Translations under genes and position numbers: made by a program
In this document: in pieces, positions 34,116 through 43,115 of the stretch
Layout of the letters: the number at the start of each line of letters is the position of its first letter
How positions within the stretch are numbered: the first letter of the stretch is position 1
Assembly: GCF_018131015.1 (NCBI RefSeq)
Contig: NZ_JAFCJJ010000008.1
Coordinates: 186,001-250,000 of the forward strand
Source: Bradyrhizobium diazoefficiens
GTDB taxonomy: Bacteria > Pseudomonadota > Alphaproteobacteria > Rhizobiales > Xanthobacteraceae
Length of the DNA: 64,000 nucleotides
Direction of reading: 5' to 3'
Notes under the pieces: model-generated
What the model saw: only the letters and a program-made list of their open reading frames with translations
Told to the model about the DNA's origin: nothing
Database searches by the model: none

Positions 34116-34432
34116 GGTCTGCCCTCGCGTTTCCATAGGTGCCGTGGCGGTCTCACTCTCCTGGCGAGTATCCGCGCCGATACCAGCTTACGGGTCCGAA
34201 AAACCCTGTGAAAGCGCCACCGGCGCGGCGCAGCCCCACAATCACTCATTCCTTGTGGGTTCCCCGTAGTTGCCCGGCTTCGGTTTAAGGGGAATTTTTT
34301 TACAATCCGAATCGTCAAATGAGGCTGGACGGTGGGTCGAGTCGCGCATGGCGGCGTGTCGTTCGCGACACAGGCTGTGGCACCCGGCTTGCATCTTCCT
34401 CGTGGTCAGAATCTACCGAAGAGGTGACTGGA

Positions 34433-34672
34433 ATGTTCGTGACCGTCGTTGCCGTGCTCTGCCGGCTTGGCGCCGCTGCTTCGGGCAGTTGCGTCGAGGA
34501 AATCGTGACCGACAGCAACATGACGCCCGAGATTTCGATGATGCAGTGCGCGGTCGGCGCACAGGCAGGTCTTGCGAAATGGATGGGCGAACACCCGATC
34601 TATCGTGTCAACTGGCGCCTCGAGCGCTACAAATGCGTGCCGGGCCATTACGAGATCAAGGGCCACGCCTAA
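34433..34672 (+). CDS. Small Cys-containing protein, function unknown
   Basis: Seventy-nine residues from an ATG with GAGGTGA five bases upstream. Sequence runs MFVTVVAVLCRLGAAASGSC, then an acidic/Met-rich stretch, QCAVGAQAGLAKWMGEHP and a C-terminal RYKCVPGHYEI. Four Cys are spaced so two disulfides are possible. The N-terminus is a weak signal-like helix. Similar small proteins are common and uncharacterised in Bradyrhizobium, as far as I recall. A 296-base gap precedes it with no other gene seen. Confidence 0.65.
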   Translation: MFVTVVAVLCRLGAAASGSCVEEIVTDSNMTPEISMMQCAVGAQAGLAKWMGEHPIYRVNWRLERYKCVPGHYEIKGHA

Positions 34673-34786
34673 GCCCGTAAAACCGCTTATATCGAGGAAA
34701 CGCCCGGAGGCTGCCCTGTCGCTCCGCTCGGGCTTGCAGCGCCAGACCCGTCAAGGCGCTCCGTGACAACGATCACGCCATTTTGC

Positions 34787-35761
34787 TCAGGCGACCGTCC
34801 GCAGGATGATCCTGCGCGCCCCTCGCCCCTCCGGCGTCGGCATCAGCGCATAATTGTGCGGCTGATCGCGCAAGAGATGTAGTTCGACCGACACCCCCAC
34901 CGCTCTCGCCCTCTCCGCCAGGTCAATGCTGTCGGGATAGAGCAGGTCGCGCGTCCCCGAGAAGATCGTCATCGGCGCCAGAAACCGGAAGGCACCGTTC
35001 AGCGGGCTGACGAAGGGATGGCCGACGTCGAGTTCGCCGGCATAGAGCCGGCCCGCCTCGACGATCCCGGGAATGTCCTGGATCGGATCGCGCGTCGCGA
35101 GCATCCGCTGCTCCGGACGGCTGACCGATGCATCGGCCGCGGGCGAGATCAGCACCATCCGGTCCGGTTGCCGATGGCCGCGATCGCGCAGCCACTGGCA
35201 GGCGGCGAGCGCAAGGCCGGCGCCGGCCGAATTGCCGACCACCGTCACCTTCGCAGGTCCCGCGTCCTCCAGCAGCATCCGCAACAGCTCGGCCGTCGCC
35301 GGCACGACATCCTTGGCGGTGGCGCGAGGCGCAAGCGGGTAGATCGGCACGACGCAGACCACGCCGGCCTTGCGCGTCATCTCGCCGACGAAGCGCCAGT
35401 GCGCGGGCACGATCTCGTTGATGTAGCCGCCCCCGTGCAGGAACATGACGTGGTTGCAGCCCTCATGGCCTGACGACGGCGCGGTGTAGTAGACCGGCCA
35501 TCCCCCCATCTTGGTCAGGATCGCCTCGACGCCACGGCCAAGTCCCTTCGGCTCGTGAGACGCAGGTTGCAACGCCTGCTTCTGCACATGCGCCTGCACA
35601 GCCTCCGCGGATGCAAGCTGCTGCTTGTACGGAAGCTGTCGCAGCAACAGGTTGAAGACGCGGCTCTGCAAGCTCGGCCCCGGATCGCGCGGCGCCCGCG
35701 CACCGAACACGCAGCCGCCTGGGCAAAACTGCAAGGCCGACACAAGTCTTGCAACGCTCAT
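34787..35761 (-). CDS. Alpha/beta hydrolase of the hormone-sensitive-lipase (acetyl-esterase) family
   Basis: Serine esterase of 324 residues. The oxyanion hole is in FLHGGGYINE, the nucleophile in GNSAGAGLALA, the acid in SGTRDLLYPDS and the His in DQPHNYALMP. Start at 35761, where GGAG lies eight bases upstream. It is divergent from a TetR gene across a palindromic operator, so the esterase is probably induced by a ligand of that repressor. The natural ester is unknown. Confidence 0.88.
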   Translation of the reverse strand: MSVARLVSALQFCPGGCVFGARAPRDPGPSLQSRVFNLLLRQLPYKQQLASAEAVQAHVQKQALQPASHEPKGLGRGVEAILTKMGGWPVYYTAPSSGHEGCNHVMFLHGGGYINEIVPAHWRFVGEMTRKAGVVCVVPIYPLAPRATAKDVVPATAELLRMLLEDAGPAKVTVVGNSAGAGLALAACQWLRDRGHRQPDRMVLISPAADASVSRPEQRMLATRDPIQDIPGIVEAGRLYAGELDVGHPFVSPLNGAFRFLAPMTIFSGTRDLLYPDSIDLAERARAVGVSVELHLLRDQPHNYALMPTPEGRGARRIILRTVA

Positions 35762-35835
35762 GGTCCGTTCTCCGCCTGGCCCGCCATCCATATGGCGACA
35801 AAGACGCTTGCCGGAAGGCCACCTCGTGCGGATAT

Positions 35836-35870
35836 AATGCGAGCATTAGCTCGCTTTTTCCACTCGCATT
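35836..35870. promoter_or_regulatory. Probable TetR operator between esterase and tetR-type genes
   Basis: GCGAGC-ATTA-GCTCGC (35839-35854) is a perfect palindrome; AATGCGAG (35836) and CTCGCATT (35863-35870) form an outer inverted repeat. It sits 16 bases before the TetR start, in the shared divergent promoter. Confidence 0.75.
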
Positions 35871-35885
35871 CGGGATCGCATCGCC

Positions 35886-36515
35886 ATGGCGCGCAAGCCG
35901 CCGACAAATCCCCGGAAAAACGCCTCGCAAGCGCGCTCGCGCGCGACCGTCGACGCGCTGATCGAGGCGACCGCTCGCATTCTGGTCAGGGACGGTTTCG
36001 AGAAGGCCAGCACCAACCGGATCGCCGAGATCGCCGGCGTCAGCGTCGGCTCGCTCTACCAGTATTTTCCAAGCAAGGAGGCGCTGGTCGCCGCCGTGAT
36101 CGACCGACACAACCGGGAGATCATGCAGGTGGTCCGCACCACGCTCGCCGAGGTCGCGGGCATGCCGCTCGACAAGGCGGTGCGACGCCTCGTGACGGTC
36201 GCGATCGAGGCCCACCGCATCGACCCCAAGCTCCACCGCGTGCTCGCCGAGCAGATCCCGCGCACGGGACAGCTCGCCGAAGTCGAGGCCTTCAACCGCG
36301 AGGTCCACGCCCTCGTTCGCTTCTATCTCGACAGCCGCCGCAAGGAAATGCGCAAGATCGACCCGGGGCTGGCGGCCTTCATCTGCGTCAGCGCGATCGA
36401 GGCGGTCGCGCACAACATGGTGCTGGACGAAGCCGAGATGCTCTCGGAAAGGATGGTGAAAGCGCTGGTCGATGAGACAACGCTGATGGTGGTGGGATAT
36501 TTGCAGCCGAAGTGA
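35886..36515 (+). CDS. TetR/AcrR family transcriptional regulator
   Basis: Protein of 209 residues. The N-terminal HTH is ATARILVRDGFEKASTNRIA then EIAGVSVGSLYQYFPSKEAL, a textbook TetR domain. The C-terminal ligand domain is helical and unspecific. Divergent from the esterase, 124 bases apart, with a palindromic operator in between; autoregulation plus esterase repression is expected. Confidence 0.9.
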   Translation: MARKPPTNPRKNASQARSRATVDALIEATARILVRDGFEKASTNRIAEIAGVSVGSLYQYFPSKEALVAAVIDRHNREIMQVVRTTLAEVAGMPLDKAVRRLVTVAIEAHRIDPKLHRVLAEQIPRTGQLAEVEAFNREVHALVRFYLDSRRKEMRKIDPGLAAFICVSAIEAVAHNMVLDEAEMLSERMVKALVDETTLMVVGYLQPK

Positions 36516-36647
36516 CCACGCTGCGTCGCCTTGTTGCAGATTTGTCGCACATCAAGAATGCGTGCGCGCCCTGCTGAAGGGTTGAATCTGGCGCAGACGC
36601 CCTACCTATCCCGGCACGTGGAGTGGAATATCTAAGAAAGTTCGTTG

Positions 36648-36878
36648 ATGAAGTCAGCAGAATGGAAGGGAATGGCCGTCGCTGCGGCGGTTGCGTTCCT
36701 TTCGACAGGCCTTTTGGCGGCGGACGCGGCCCTGGACCTGAGCGCCAGCGGGTTCGCAAGACGCCTGGAAAGCGCACGAGCTTCGATCGCGGACGCGATG
36801 GGGCGGCATCGACCCGCCTTCACCATTCAGGCGTGGGCCCGGCGAATCTCCGAGAAGCGATCCGCCGCGATCGAATAG
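36648..36878 (+). CDS. Small putative exported protein
   Basis: Seventy-six residues with a signal-peptide-like start (MKSAEWKGMAVAAAVAFLST then GLLAADA), cleavage likely after LAADA. The mature part is about 45 residues, basic and helical. AAGAAAG lies about eight bases upstream. No family recognised. It converges on the PHA synthase gene; a role with polymer granules is not supported by anything seen. Confidence 0.5.
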   Translation: MKSAEWKGMAVAAAVAFLSTGLLAADAALDLSASGFARRLESARASIADAMGRHRPAFTIQAWARRISEKRSAAIE

Positions 36879-36932
36879 CTCAGGCGTCAGCAGCGAACGT
36901 CCGGCAAGTCCCCGAAAGAGCATCCAGACCCA

Positions 36933-38660
36933 CTAGTTCGATTTTCGCTTCACATAGTTGCCGGGCGCGGTTTCGATCACCGGGTACCTTGCATTGCCCG
37001 GTTGCTGCGGGGCCGCGATCGTTCCGCTGGAATGGCGCTTCAACCACGCGTCCCAATCCGGCCACCAGCTTCCCGGTTTCTCCTCGGCCTTTGCCAGCCA
37101 GTCCGCCGGAACGCCTTCCAGTTTGTCGTTGACCCAATGACTGCGCTTGTTGCGCGCCGGCGGGTTGATCACGCCGGCGACGTGACCGCTCGCAGCGAGC
37201 ACAAAGCGGGCCTCCTTTCCGATCAGGCTCTGCGAGCGATAGGCGCTTTGCCACGGCACGATGTGATCCTCGCGCGAGGCCAGCAGGTAGAGGGGGACCT
37301 TGGCCTTGGAGAGGTCGACTTGAACCCCGCATTGCGTGGTGGCCCCCGGGTCCTTGATCTTGTTCTCCAGATAGGTGTTGCGGGTGTACCAGCAATACAT
37401 CGGACCCGGCAGGCTGACGCTGTCGGAATCCCAATACAGCAGGTCAAACGACTCCGGCGGCGCGCCCTTCATGTAGCTATCGACGACGTAACGCCAGATC
37501 AAATCGTTCGCGCGCAGCGTTCCAAAGGTGAAGGCGAGTTCCTTGCCGGGCATGATGCCGCCGCTTCCGATCGTCGCCTCGCGCAGCGCCACCGCGGCCT
37601 GGTCGATGAGGAGCCCGATCTCGCCAGTATCCGAGAAGTCGAGCATGGTGGTCAGGAGTGTCAGGGTCGCCAACCTGTCCTCACCGCGCGCGGCCAGCAC
37701 GCCGGCGGCGCAACTGAGGAGCGTGCCCCCGACGCAGAACCCGAGCGCGTGAACCTTCTCGACATCGGCAATGTCGCGAACGACCTCGATGGCCTTCAGC
37801 GGTCCCAGGGTCAGATAGTCGTCCCAGGTCAGGTATTGCGTTTCCGCCACCGCGCTGCGCCACGAAATCAGGAAGACCTGGTGCCCCTGGGCGACCGCAT
37901 ATTCGACGAACGAGTTTCCCGCACCGAGGTCGAGCAGATAGTATTTGTTGATGCAGGGCGGAACGATCAGAAGCGGCGTCTTTTCGACCTCGGCCGTCTG
38001 CGGCGTATATTGAATGAGCTGGATCAGCTCGTTCTCGAACACGACCGTGCCGGGCGTGACAGCCAGATTGCGGCCGATCTCGAAAGCGCGCTCGTCTACG
38101 CGCGTGATGCGACCCTTCTGGATATCCTCGATCAGGTTCTGCATGCCGGCCGCCAGACTCGCGGACTGCGTCTGGATGGCGGTTCGAATGACCTCGGGAT
38201 TCGTTGCCGGAAAGTTCGCCGGGCTCATCGCGTCGATGAATTGTCGCGCGTAGAAGCGAAGCTGAAGCTTCGACTTGTCGTCAACCTCGGCCTGATCGAC
38301 AAACTCCGCCAATTGCTTCGAATTGTGCAGATAGGCCTGCTTGAGGATGTCGTAGTAGGGCGAGCCGCTCCACGCCGCGTCCTTGAATCGGCGGTCGCCG
38401 CGCGGCGATGATGCGGCCGGGAATCCTCCCGCCGCTTTGCCGTTGAAGAAGCCGCGCCAGAAGTCCGCAACCGGCGACCAATACTGCCGTTGAAAATCCG
38501 CTGCGATTGAGAACGGCGACTTCTGTCCCTTGGCAGCAGCCCCCTCGATCCCCATGGCGGCGACGAAGGCATCGTCGAACTGCCGGGCGGCCTGCTGGCC
38601 CGCCTGCATCAGGCTTGCGAGATAGTCAGAGGGACCGATTGGTGAGGACGGATTACCCAT
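36933..38660 (-). CDS. phaC: Class I poly(3-hydroxyalkanoate) synthase
   Basis: Polymerises 3-hydroxyacyl-CoA, mainly 3-hydroxybutyryl-CoA, into PHB granules. Protein of 575 residues, normal for class I. The lipase-like box is GFCVGG with C309 as the acyl-carrying nucleophile; the Asp is in REDHIVPW and the His in SGHVAG. ATG at 38660 is five bases after GGGAGG, preferred to GTG two codons earlier. Its promoter region is shared with the divergent CBS-domain gene and contains an FNR/FixK box 132 bases upstream of the ATG. No phaA, phaB or phasin gene is in the window. Confidence 0.95.
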   Translation of the reverse strand: MGNPSSPIGPSDYLASLMQAGQQAARQFDDAFVAAMGIEGAAAKGQKSPFSIAADFQRQYWSPVADFWRGFFNGKAAGGFPAASSPRGDRRFKDAAWSGSPYYDILKQAYLHNSKQLAEFVDQAEVDDKSKLQLRFYARQFIDAMSPANFPATNPEVIRTAIQTQSASLAAGMQNLIEDIQKGRITRVDERAFEIGRNLAVTPGTVVFENELIQLIQYTPQTAEVEKTPLLIVPPCINKYYLLDLGAGNSFVEYAVAQGHQVFLISWRSAVAETQYLTWDDYLTLGPLKAIEVVRDIADVEKVHALGFCVGGTLLSCAAGVLAARGEDRLATLTLLTTMLDFSDTGEIGLLIDQAAVALREATIGSGGIMPGKELAFTFGTLRANDLIWRYVVDSYMKGAPPESFDLLYWDSDSVSLPGPMYCWYTRNTYLENKIKDPGATTQCGVQVDLSKAKVPLYLLASREDHIVPWQSAYRSQSLIGKEARFVLAASGHVAGVINPPARNKRSHWVNDKLEGVPADWLAKAEEKPGSWWPDWDAWLKRHSSGTIAAPQQPGNARYPVIETAPGNYVKRKSN

Positions 38661-38791
38661 ATGCACCTCCCACGAAGGCCGTTATTGCGCGTGATCGATT
38701 TTACTCCCGGTTGCAATCGATCGCAGCGTCTTTTCTCACATTCTGTTGCCGGCGTCTCGCTGCAGCGCACCGCGCGCAAATTCGTCGCCGC

Positions 38792-38805
38792 TTGATCTAG
38801 ATCAA
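38792..38805. promoter_or_regulatory. FNR/FixK-type box 1 (phaC - CBS protein intergenic)
   Basis: TTGATCTAGATCAA, a perfect match to the TTGAT-N4-ATCAA consensus. It is centred about 161 bases before the CBS-gene ATG and 138 bases before the phaC ATG, so it could serve either or both. Confidence 0.85.
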
Positions 38806-38959
38806 GCGAGCCTGCGCTTCTGCTCGCACAACCTGAGCGGGCGGCGACGCGTCTCGCGGTGGAATTCGCCTTCGCCACGCGGGCAGTGAAAATCGCCGCG
38901 GGCAGTCCGGATCATCGGCCGCCGCCAGTCCGGAGCGTACGGCTGTGCAGGTGAACGTC

Positions 38960-39445
38960 ATGGCTCATCCGATCAGACGTCCCGAACAAATCCTGGCCTA
39001 TCGGCCGCTGAAGCAGATCCTCGCGGCCAAGCCGCAGGCGCTGTGGACAGTCGCGCCCAAGGACAGCGTGCAGTCGGCGATGCAGCTCATGGCCGAGAAG
39101 GACATCGGCGTCCTCGTGGTCATCGAGAACAAGGGGATTGTCGGGATCCTGTCGGAACGCGACTGCGTGCGTCGCCTCATCCTGGCCGGCAAGGCGCCGG
39201 CGACCACCGTGGTCGCCGACATCATGGTCCGCGATGTGATCAAGGTGGATGTCACCGACACCTTCGCCGACTGCGTCAGATTGATGCACGAGCATCGCAT
39301 CCGACATCTGCCGGTGACCGAAATCGGCGCGCCGATCGGGGTCGTCTCGATCCGCGACCTCCTGCGCGAGACGGTCGCACATCATGCCAAGGTCATCGGT
39401 GAACTCGAGCGCGAACGATTGACCATGTTCACGTCGATGGCCTGA
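38960..39445 (+). CDS. Tandem CBS-domain protein
   Basis: About 161 residues with two CBS motifs, residues about 25-75 (VAPKDSVQSAMQLMAEKDIG, IVGILSERDCVRRL) and about 85-140 (VIKVDVTDTFADCVRLMHEH, IGVVSIRDLLRETV). CBS pairs bind adenosine nucleotides and report energy or redox state. There is no attached enzyme domain. ATG at 38960 follows AGGTGAACG. It is first in the CBS-gntP-CoA-transferase unit, 33 bases before the permease, so it may gate that transporter or other enzymes under oxygen limitation; this is inference. Confidence 0.85.
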   Translation: MAHPIRRPEQILAYRPLKQILAAKPQALWTVAPKDSVQSAMQLMAEKDIGVLVVIENKGIVGILSERDCVRRLILAGKAPATTVVADIMVRDVIKVDVTDTFADCVRLMHEHRIRHLPVTEIGAPIGVVSIRDLLRETVAHHAKVIGELERERLTMFTSMA

Positions 39446-39478
39446 CCCGCGTCATCGCGACATCCAAGGGAGCCTGCC

Positions 39479-40864
39479 GTGGAACTCCTGATCGTCCTGG
39501 GTGCCCTCGTCTTCCTGATGCTGGTGGCCTATCGCGGCTACAGCGTCATCCTGTTCGCCCCGATCGCCGCGCTCGGCGCGGTGCTGTTCACCGATCCGTC
39601 GCTGGTGCCTCCGATGTTCTCCAGCGTGTTCATGGAGAAGATGGTCGGTTTCGTCAAAAGCTACTTTCCGGTCTTCATGCTGGGCGCGGTGTTCGGCAAG
39701 GTCATCGAGCTCTCCGGCTTCTCGAAGTCGATCGTCTCGGCGGTGATCGGCGTCCTCGGCAAGGAACGCGCCGTCCTGTCCATCGTGGTGGTCTGCGCGA
39801 TCCTGACCTATGGCGGCGTGTCCCTGTTCGTGGTGGTGTTCGCGGTCTATCCCTTCGCGGCGGAGATGTTCCGCCAGGGTAACATCCCGAAACGTCTGAT
39901 TCCCTGCACCATTGCGCTCGGCGCGTTCAGCTTCACCATGGATGCGCTGCCGGGAACGCCGCAGATCCAGAACATCATCCCGACGACGTTCTTCAACACC
40001 ACGACCTGGGCCGCGCCTATCCTCGGACTCATCGGCAGCGTGTTCGTGCTCGCCGTTGGCCTCGGCTATATCGAGAGCCGTCGCCGCGCCGCCCAAGCGA
40101 GCGGCGAGGGCTATGGCACCGAGCTCCTGAACGAGCCGGAGCCGTTCGAGGACAAGGATCTGCCCAATCCCTGGATCGCCCTCCTACCCCTGATCGTGGT
40201 CGGCGTCGCCAACTTCGTGCTGACCTTCGCGGTCCGCCGCGCCTATGGCGCCAAGCACGAGATCCTTCTCGGCGACCACCCGATCGTGACCCAGGTCGGA
40301 CCGGTGGCGGCGATCTGGGCGGTCGAGGGCGCGCTGATCCTCGGCATCCTCACGGTTTTCGTGTTCGCCTGGAGGCCGGTGCTCGCAAGATTCGCGGACG
40401 GCAGCAAGGCGGCCGTCGCCGGCGCGCTGCTGGCTTCGCTCAATACCGCATCCGAATACGGCTTCGGCGGCGTCATCGCGCTCCTGCCCGGCTTCAAGAG
40501 CGTCTCCTCGGCGCTGGCTGCGATTCCCAATCCGCTGGTCAATGAGGCCGTCACCGTCACCGTTCTCGCCGGCATTACGGGGTCCGCCTCAGGCGGCATG
40601 AGCATCGCCCTCGCCGCCATGTCGGATACCTTCATTGCCGCGGCGCAAGCGGCGCACATCCCGCTCGACGTCTTTCATCGCATCGCCGCGATGGCGAGCG
40701 GCGGCATGGACACGCTGCCGCACAATGGCGCCGTGATTACGCTGCTTGCGGTCACCGGGCTCACCCACCGGCAGGCGTACAAGGACGTCTTCGTGATCAC
40801 GCTGACGAAGACCGTAGCCGTGTTCGTCGCGATCGCGTTCTATTATCTGACCGGACTCTACTGA
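39479..40864 (+). CDS. GntP family permease (organic-acid/3-hydroxybutyrate-type)
   Basis: Polytopic inner-membrane symporter of 461 residues with about 12 hydrophobic segments. Family regions are YPFAAEMFRQGNIPKRLIPC, FTMDALPGTPQIQNIIPTTF and the C-terminal MASGGMDTLPHNGAVITLLA. GntP relatives carry gluconate, other sugar acids or D-3-hydroxybutyrate. The genes on both sides, PHA synthase and a 3-ketoacid-type CoA-transferase, favour a short hydroxy or keto acid. GTG start with AAGGGAG seven bases upstream. Confidence 0.88.
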   Translation: MELLIVLGALVFLMLVAYRGYSVILFAPIAALGAVLFTDPSLVPPMFSSVFMEKMVGFVKSYFPVFMLGAVFGKVIELSGFSKSIVSAVIGVLGKERAVLSIVVVCAILTYGGVSLFVVVFAVYPFAAEMFRQGNIPKRLIPCTIALGAFSFTMDALPGTPQIQNIIPTTFFNTTTWAAPILGLIGSVFVLAVGLGYIESRRRAAQASGEGYGTELLNEPEPFEDKDLPNPWIALLPLIVVGVANFVLTFAVRRAYGAKHEILLGDHPIVTQVGPVAAIWAVEGALILGILTVFVFAWRPVLARFADGSKAAVAGALLASLNTASEYGFGGVIALLPGFKSVSSALAAIPNPLVNEAVTVTVLAGITGSASGGMSIALAAMSDTFIAAAQAAHIPLDVFHRIAAMASGGMDTLPHNGAVITLLAVTGLTHRQAYKDVFVITLTKTVAVFVAIAFYYLTGLY

Positions 40865-40900
40865 ACGGAAAGCCAGCCGGACCGATATCGTGGAGGCCTC

Positions 40901-42913
40901 ATGTCGAATGCTGCACGCGCACTGACGCTGGCGCCGGTCAAGGCGCAGGACAGCGGAAAGATCGTCACCGCGGCGGAGGCCGCGAGCCTGATCCGGGAAG
41001 GCGATACCATCGCCACCGGCGGCTTCGTCGGCATCGGCTTCGCCGAGGAAATCGCCATGGAGATCGAGGCGCTCTTCCTCGCCAAGGACGACCAGGCGGT
41101 TCCGACGGGACACAAGCCCTGCAATCTGACACTGGTCTATGCCGGCGGACAGGGTGACGGCGGCAAGCGCGGGCTGAATCATCTCGGCCACGAAGGCCTG
41201 GTGCGGCGCGTGGTCGGCGGACACTGGGGCCTGGTGCCCGAGCTGCAGAAGCTCGCAATGGCCAACAAGATCGAAGGCTACAATCTTCCCCAGGGCGTGA
41301 TTTCGCACCTGTTCCGCGACATCGCCGCCAAGCGCCCGGGGCACCTCACCCGCGTCGGACTTGGAACCTTCGTCGATCCCCGTCACGGCGGCGGCAAGAT
41401 CAACGAGCGCACCAAGGATGATCTGGTGCGCCTGATCACCATCGACGACGAGGAGTTCCTGCTTTATCGCACCTTCCCGATCGACGTCGGGATCATCCGC
41501 GGCACGACGGCCGATGCGGACGGCAACATCACGATGGAGAAGGAGGCATTGACGCTCGAGGCTCTCGCCATCGCGATGGCCGCCCGCAATTCCGACGGCC
41601 TTGTCATTGCGCAGGTCGAGCGGATCGCCGACCGCGGTTCGCTCAATCCCAGGCAGGTCAAGATTCCCGGGATCATGGTCGACTGTGTCGTGGTCGCAAA
41701 GCCCGAGAACCATTGGCAGACCTTCTCGGTCCAGTACGATCCGACGTTCAGCAGCGAAATCCGTGCCCGGGTGGATTCAATTCCGCCCATGAAGATGAGC
41801 GAGCGCAAGATCATCGCGCGGCGTGCCGCGCTCGAGCTCAATGTCAACAGCATCGTCAATCTCGGCATCGGCATGCCGGAGGGCATCGCGGACGTCGCCA
41901 ACGAGGAGAAGATCTCGGACCTGTTGACGCTGACCGCCGAGCCCGGCGTCATCGGCGGCGTTCCGGCCGGCGGCCTCAATTTTGGCGCCGCCGTCAATGC
42001 CCAAACGGTAATCGACCAGCCCTATCAATTCGATTTCTACGATGGCGGCGGCCTCGATGCGGCCTTCCTCGGGCTGGCGCAAGCCGATGCCGAAGGCAAT
42101 CTGAACGTCAGCAAGTTCGGGCCGAGGCTCGCCGGCGCGGGCGGGTTCATCAACATCAGCCAGAACGCCAAGAAGCTGGTCTTTGTCGGCACGTTCACGG
42201 CCGGCCGGCTCGGCGTGGCGATCGAGGACGGAAACCTCCGAATCGTCAGCGAGGGCAACTCGGCGAAGTTCGTCCGCGAGGTCGAACACCGGACCTTTTC
42301 GGGCCGCTATGCGGTCCAGCGCGGACAGCCGGTTCTCTATGTCACCGAGCGTTGCGTCTTCAGGCTGACGCCGGACGGTCTCGAACTCACCGAAATCGCG
42401 CCGGGGGTCGATATCGAGCGCGATATTCTGGCCCGGATGCAGTTCCGACCGATCATACGCAGCCCGGCAATCATGGATAAGCGCATCTTCGCGCCGGGCC
42501 CCATGGGGTTGCGCGAACGCTTGCTGCGCATGCCGATCGAGCAGCGGCTCACCTACCACCCGAAGGACAACCTGTTTTTCGTCAACTTCGAGGGCCACAG
42601 CATTCGCAGCCGCGACGATGTCGAGCAGGTTCGCCGCGCCGTGGAAGGCAAATTGGCCCCGCTGGGCCACAAGGTCTATGCCATCGTCAATTACGACAAT
42701 TTCGAAATCTTCCCCGACATCGTGGATGAATATACCTCGATGGTCGGGGGCCTCGTCGACCGCTTCTACTCCGGCGTCACCCGCTACACGACCAGCAGCT
42801 TCCTGCGCGCCAAGCTGGGCGAGGCGCTCAAGCGGCGGGCCATGGCCCCCCACATCTTCGAAACCGCCGAGGAGGCGTCCGCGCAGCTTGCGTCCGAACG
42901 AAGGTCGGCCTGA
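40901..42913 (+). CDS. Acyl-CoA:acetate/3-ketoacid CoA-transferase with C-terminal extension
   Basis: Family I CoA-transferase of 670 residues, alpha and beta halves fused. The alpha half is residues about 20-280 ([34 protein letters not shown]); the beta half is about 300-530 with the catalytic Glu in TAEPGVIGG (E347) and GLNFGAA, plus [20 protein letters not shown]. Residues about 540-670 form an extra domain ([40 protein letters not shown]) beyond the usual length of about 530. It exchanges CoA between acyl-CoA and a free acid without ATP. GGAGG precedes the ATG. Specificity is unproven. Confidence 0.9.
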   Translation: MSNAARALTLAPVKAQDSGKIVTAAEAASLIREGDTIATGGFVGIGFAEEIAMEIEALFLAKDDQAVPTGHKPCNLTLVYAGGQGDGGKRGLNHLGHEGLVRRVVGGHWGLVPELQKLAMANKIEGYNLPQGVISHLFRDIAAKRPGHLTRVGLGTFVDPRHGGGKINERTKDDLVRLITIDDEEFLLYRTFPIDVGIIRGTTADADGNITMEKEALTLEALAIAMAARNSDGLVIAQVERIADRGSLNPRQVKIPGIMVDCVVVAKPENHWQTFSVQYDPTFSSEIRARVDSIPPMKMSERKIIARRAALELNVNSIVNLGIGMPEGIADVANEEKISDLLTLTAEPGVIGGVPAGGLNFGAAVNAQTVIDQPYQFDFYDGGGLDAAFLGLAQADAEGNLNVSKFGPRLAGAGGFINISQNAKKLVFVGTFTAGRLGVAIEDGNLRIVSEGNSAKFVREVEHRTFSGRYAVQRGQPVLYVTERCVFRLTPDGLELTEIAPGVDIERDILARMQFRPIIRSPAIMDKRIFAPGPMGLRERLLRMPIEQRLTYHPKDNLFFVNFEGHSIRSRDDVEQVRRAVEGKLAPLGHKVYAIVNYDNFEIFPDIVDEYTSMVGGLVDRFYSGVTRYTTSSFLRAKLGEALKRRAMAPHIFETAEEASAQLASERRSA

Positions 42914-43004
42914 TCGCCGACCGGCGCCGCCGGCCGATCACCGCACGGCCTTCACGACTTCGTCACGCAGCCGGCAGCGCAGCGCGGCAAAATGCACCAT
43001 GCCG

Positions 43005-43018
43005 TTGATCTAGATCAA
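43005..43018. promoter_or_regulatory. FNR/FixK-type box 2 (pflB promoter)
   Basis: TTGATCTAGATCAA, the same 14-mer as box 1, centred 104 bases before the pflB ATG. This suits a class II position if the leader is about 60 bases. No strong -10 was seen. Confidence 0.88.
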
Positions 43019-43115
43019 GCGCCCCGACCTCGTTGAAATCACCATTCGCGCGAAGCCGTCCGCCTTGGGCCCGGTCGGGCATCAATGGCAACAACACGCT
43101 GGTGGGAGACGTACC

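Noticed and set aside
36933..38660. Complete PHB operon
   Set aside because: Only phaC is present; phaA, phaB, phaR and phasin genes are not in this window.
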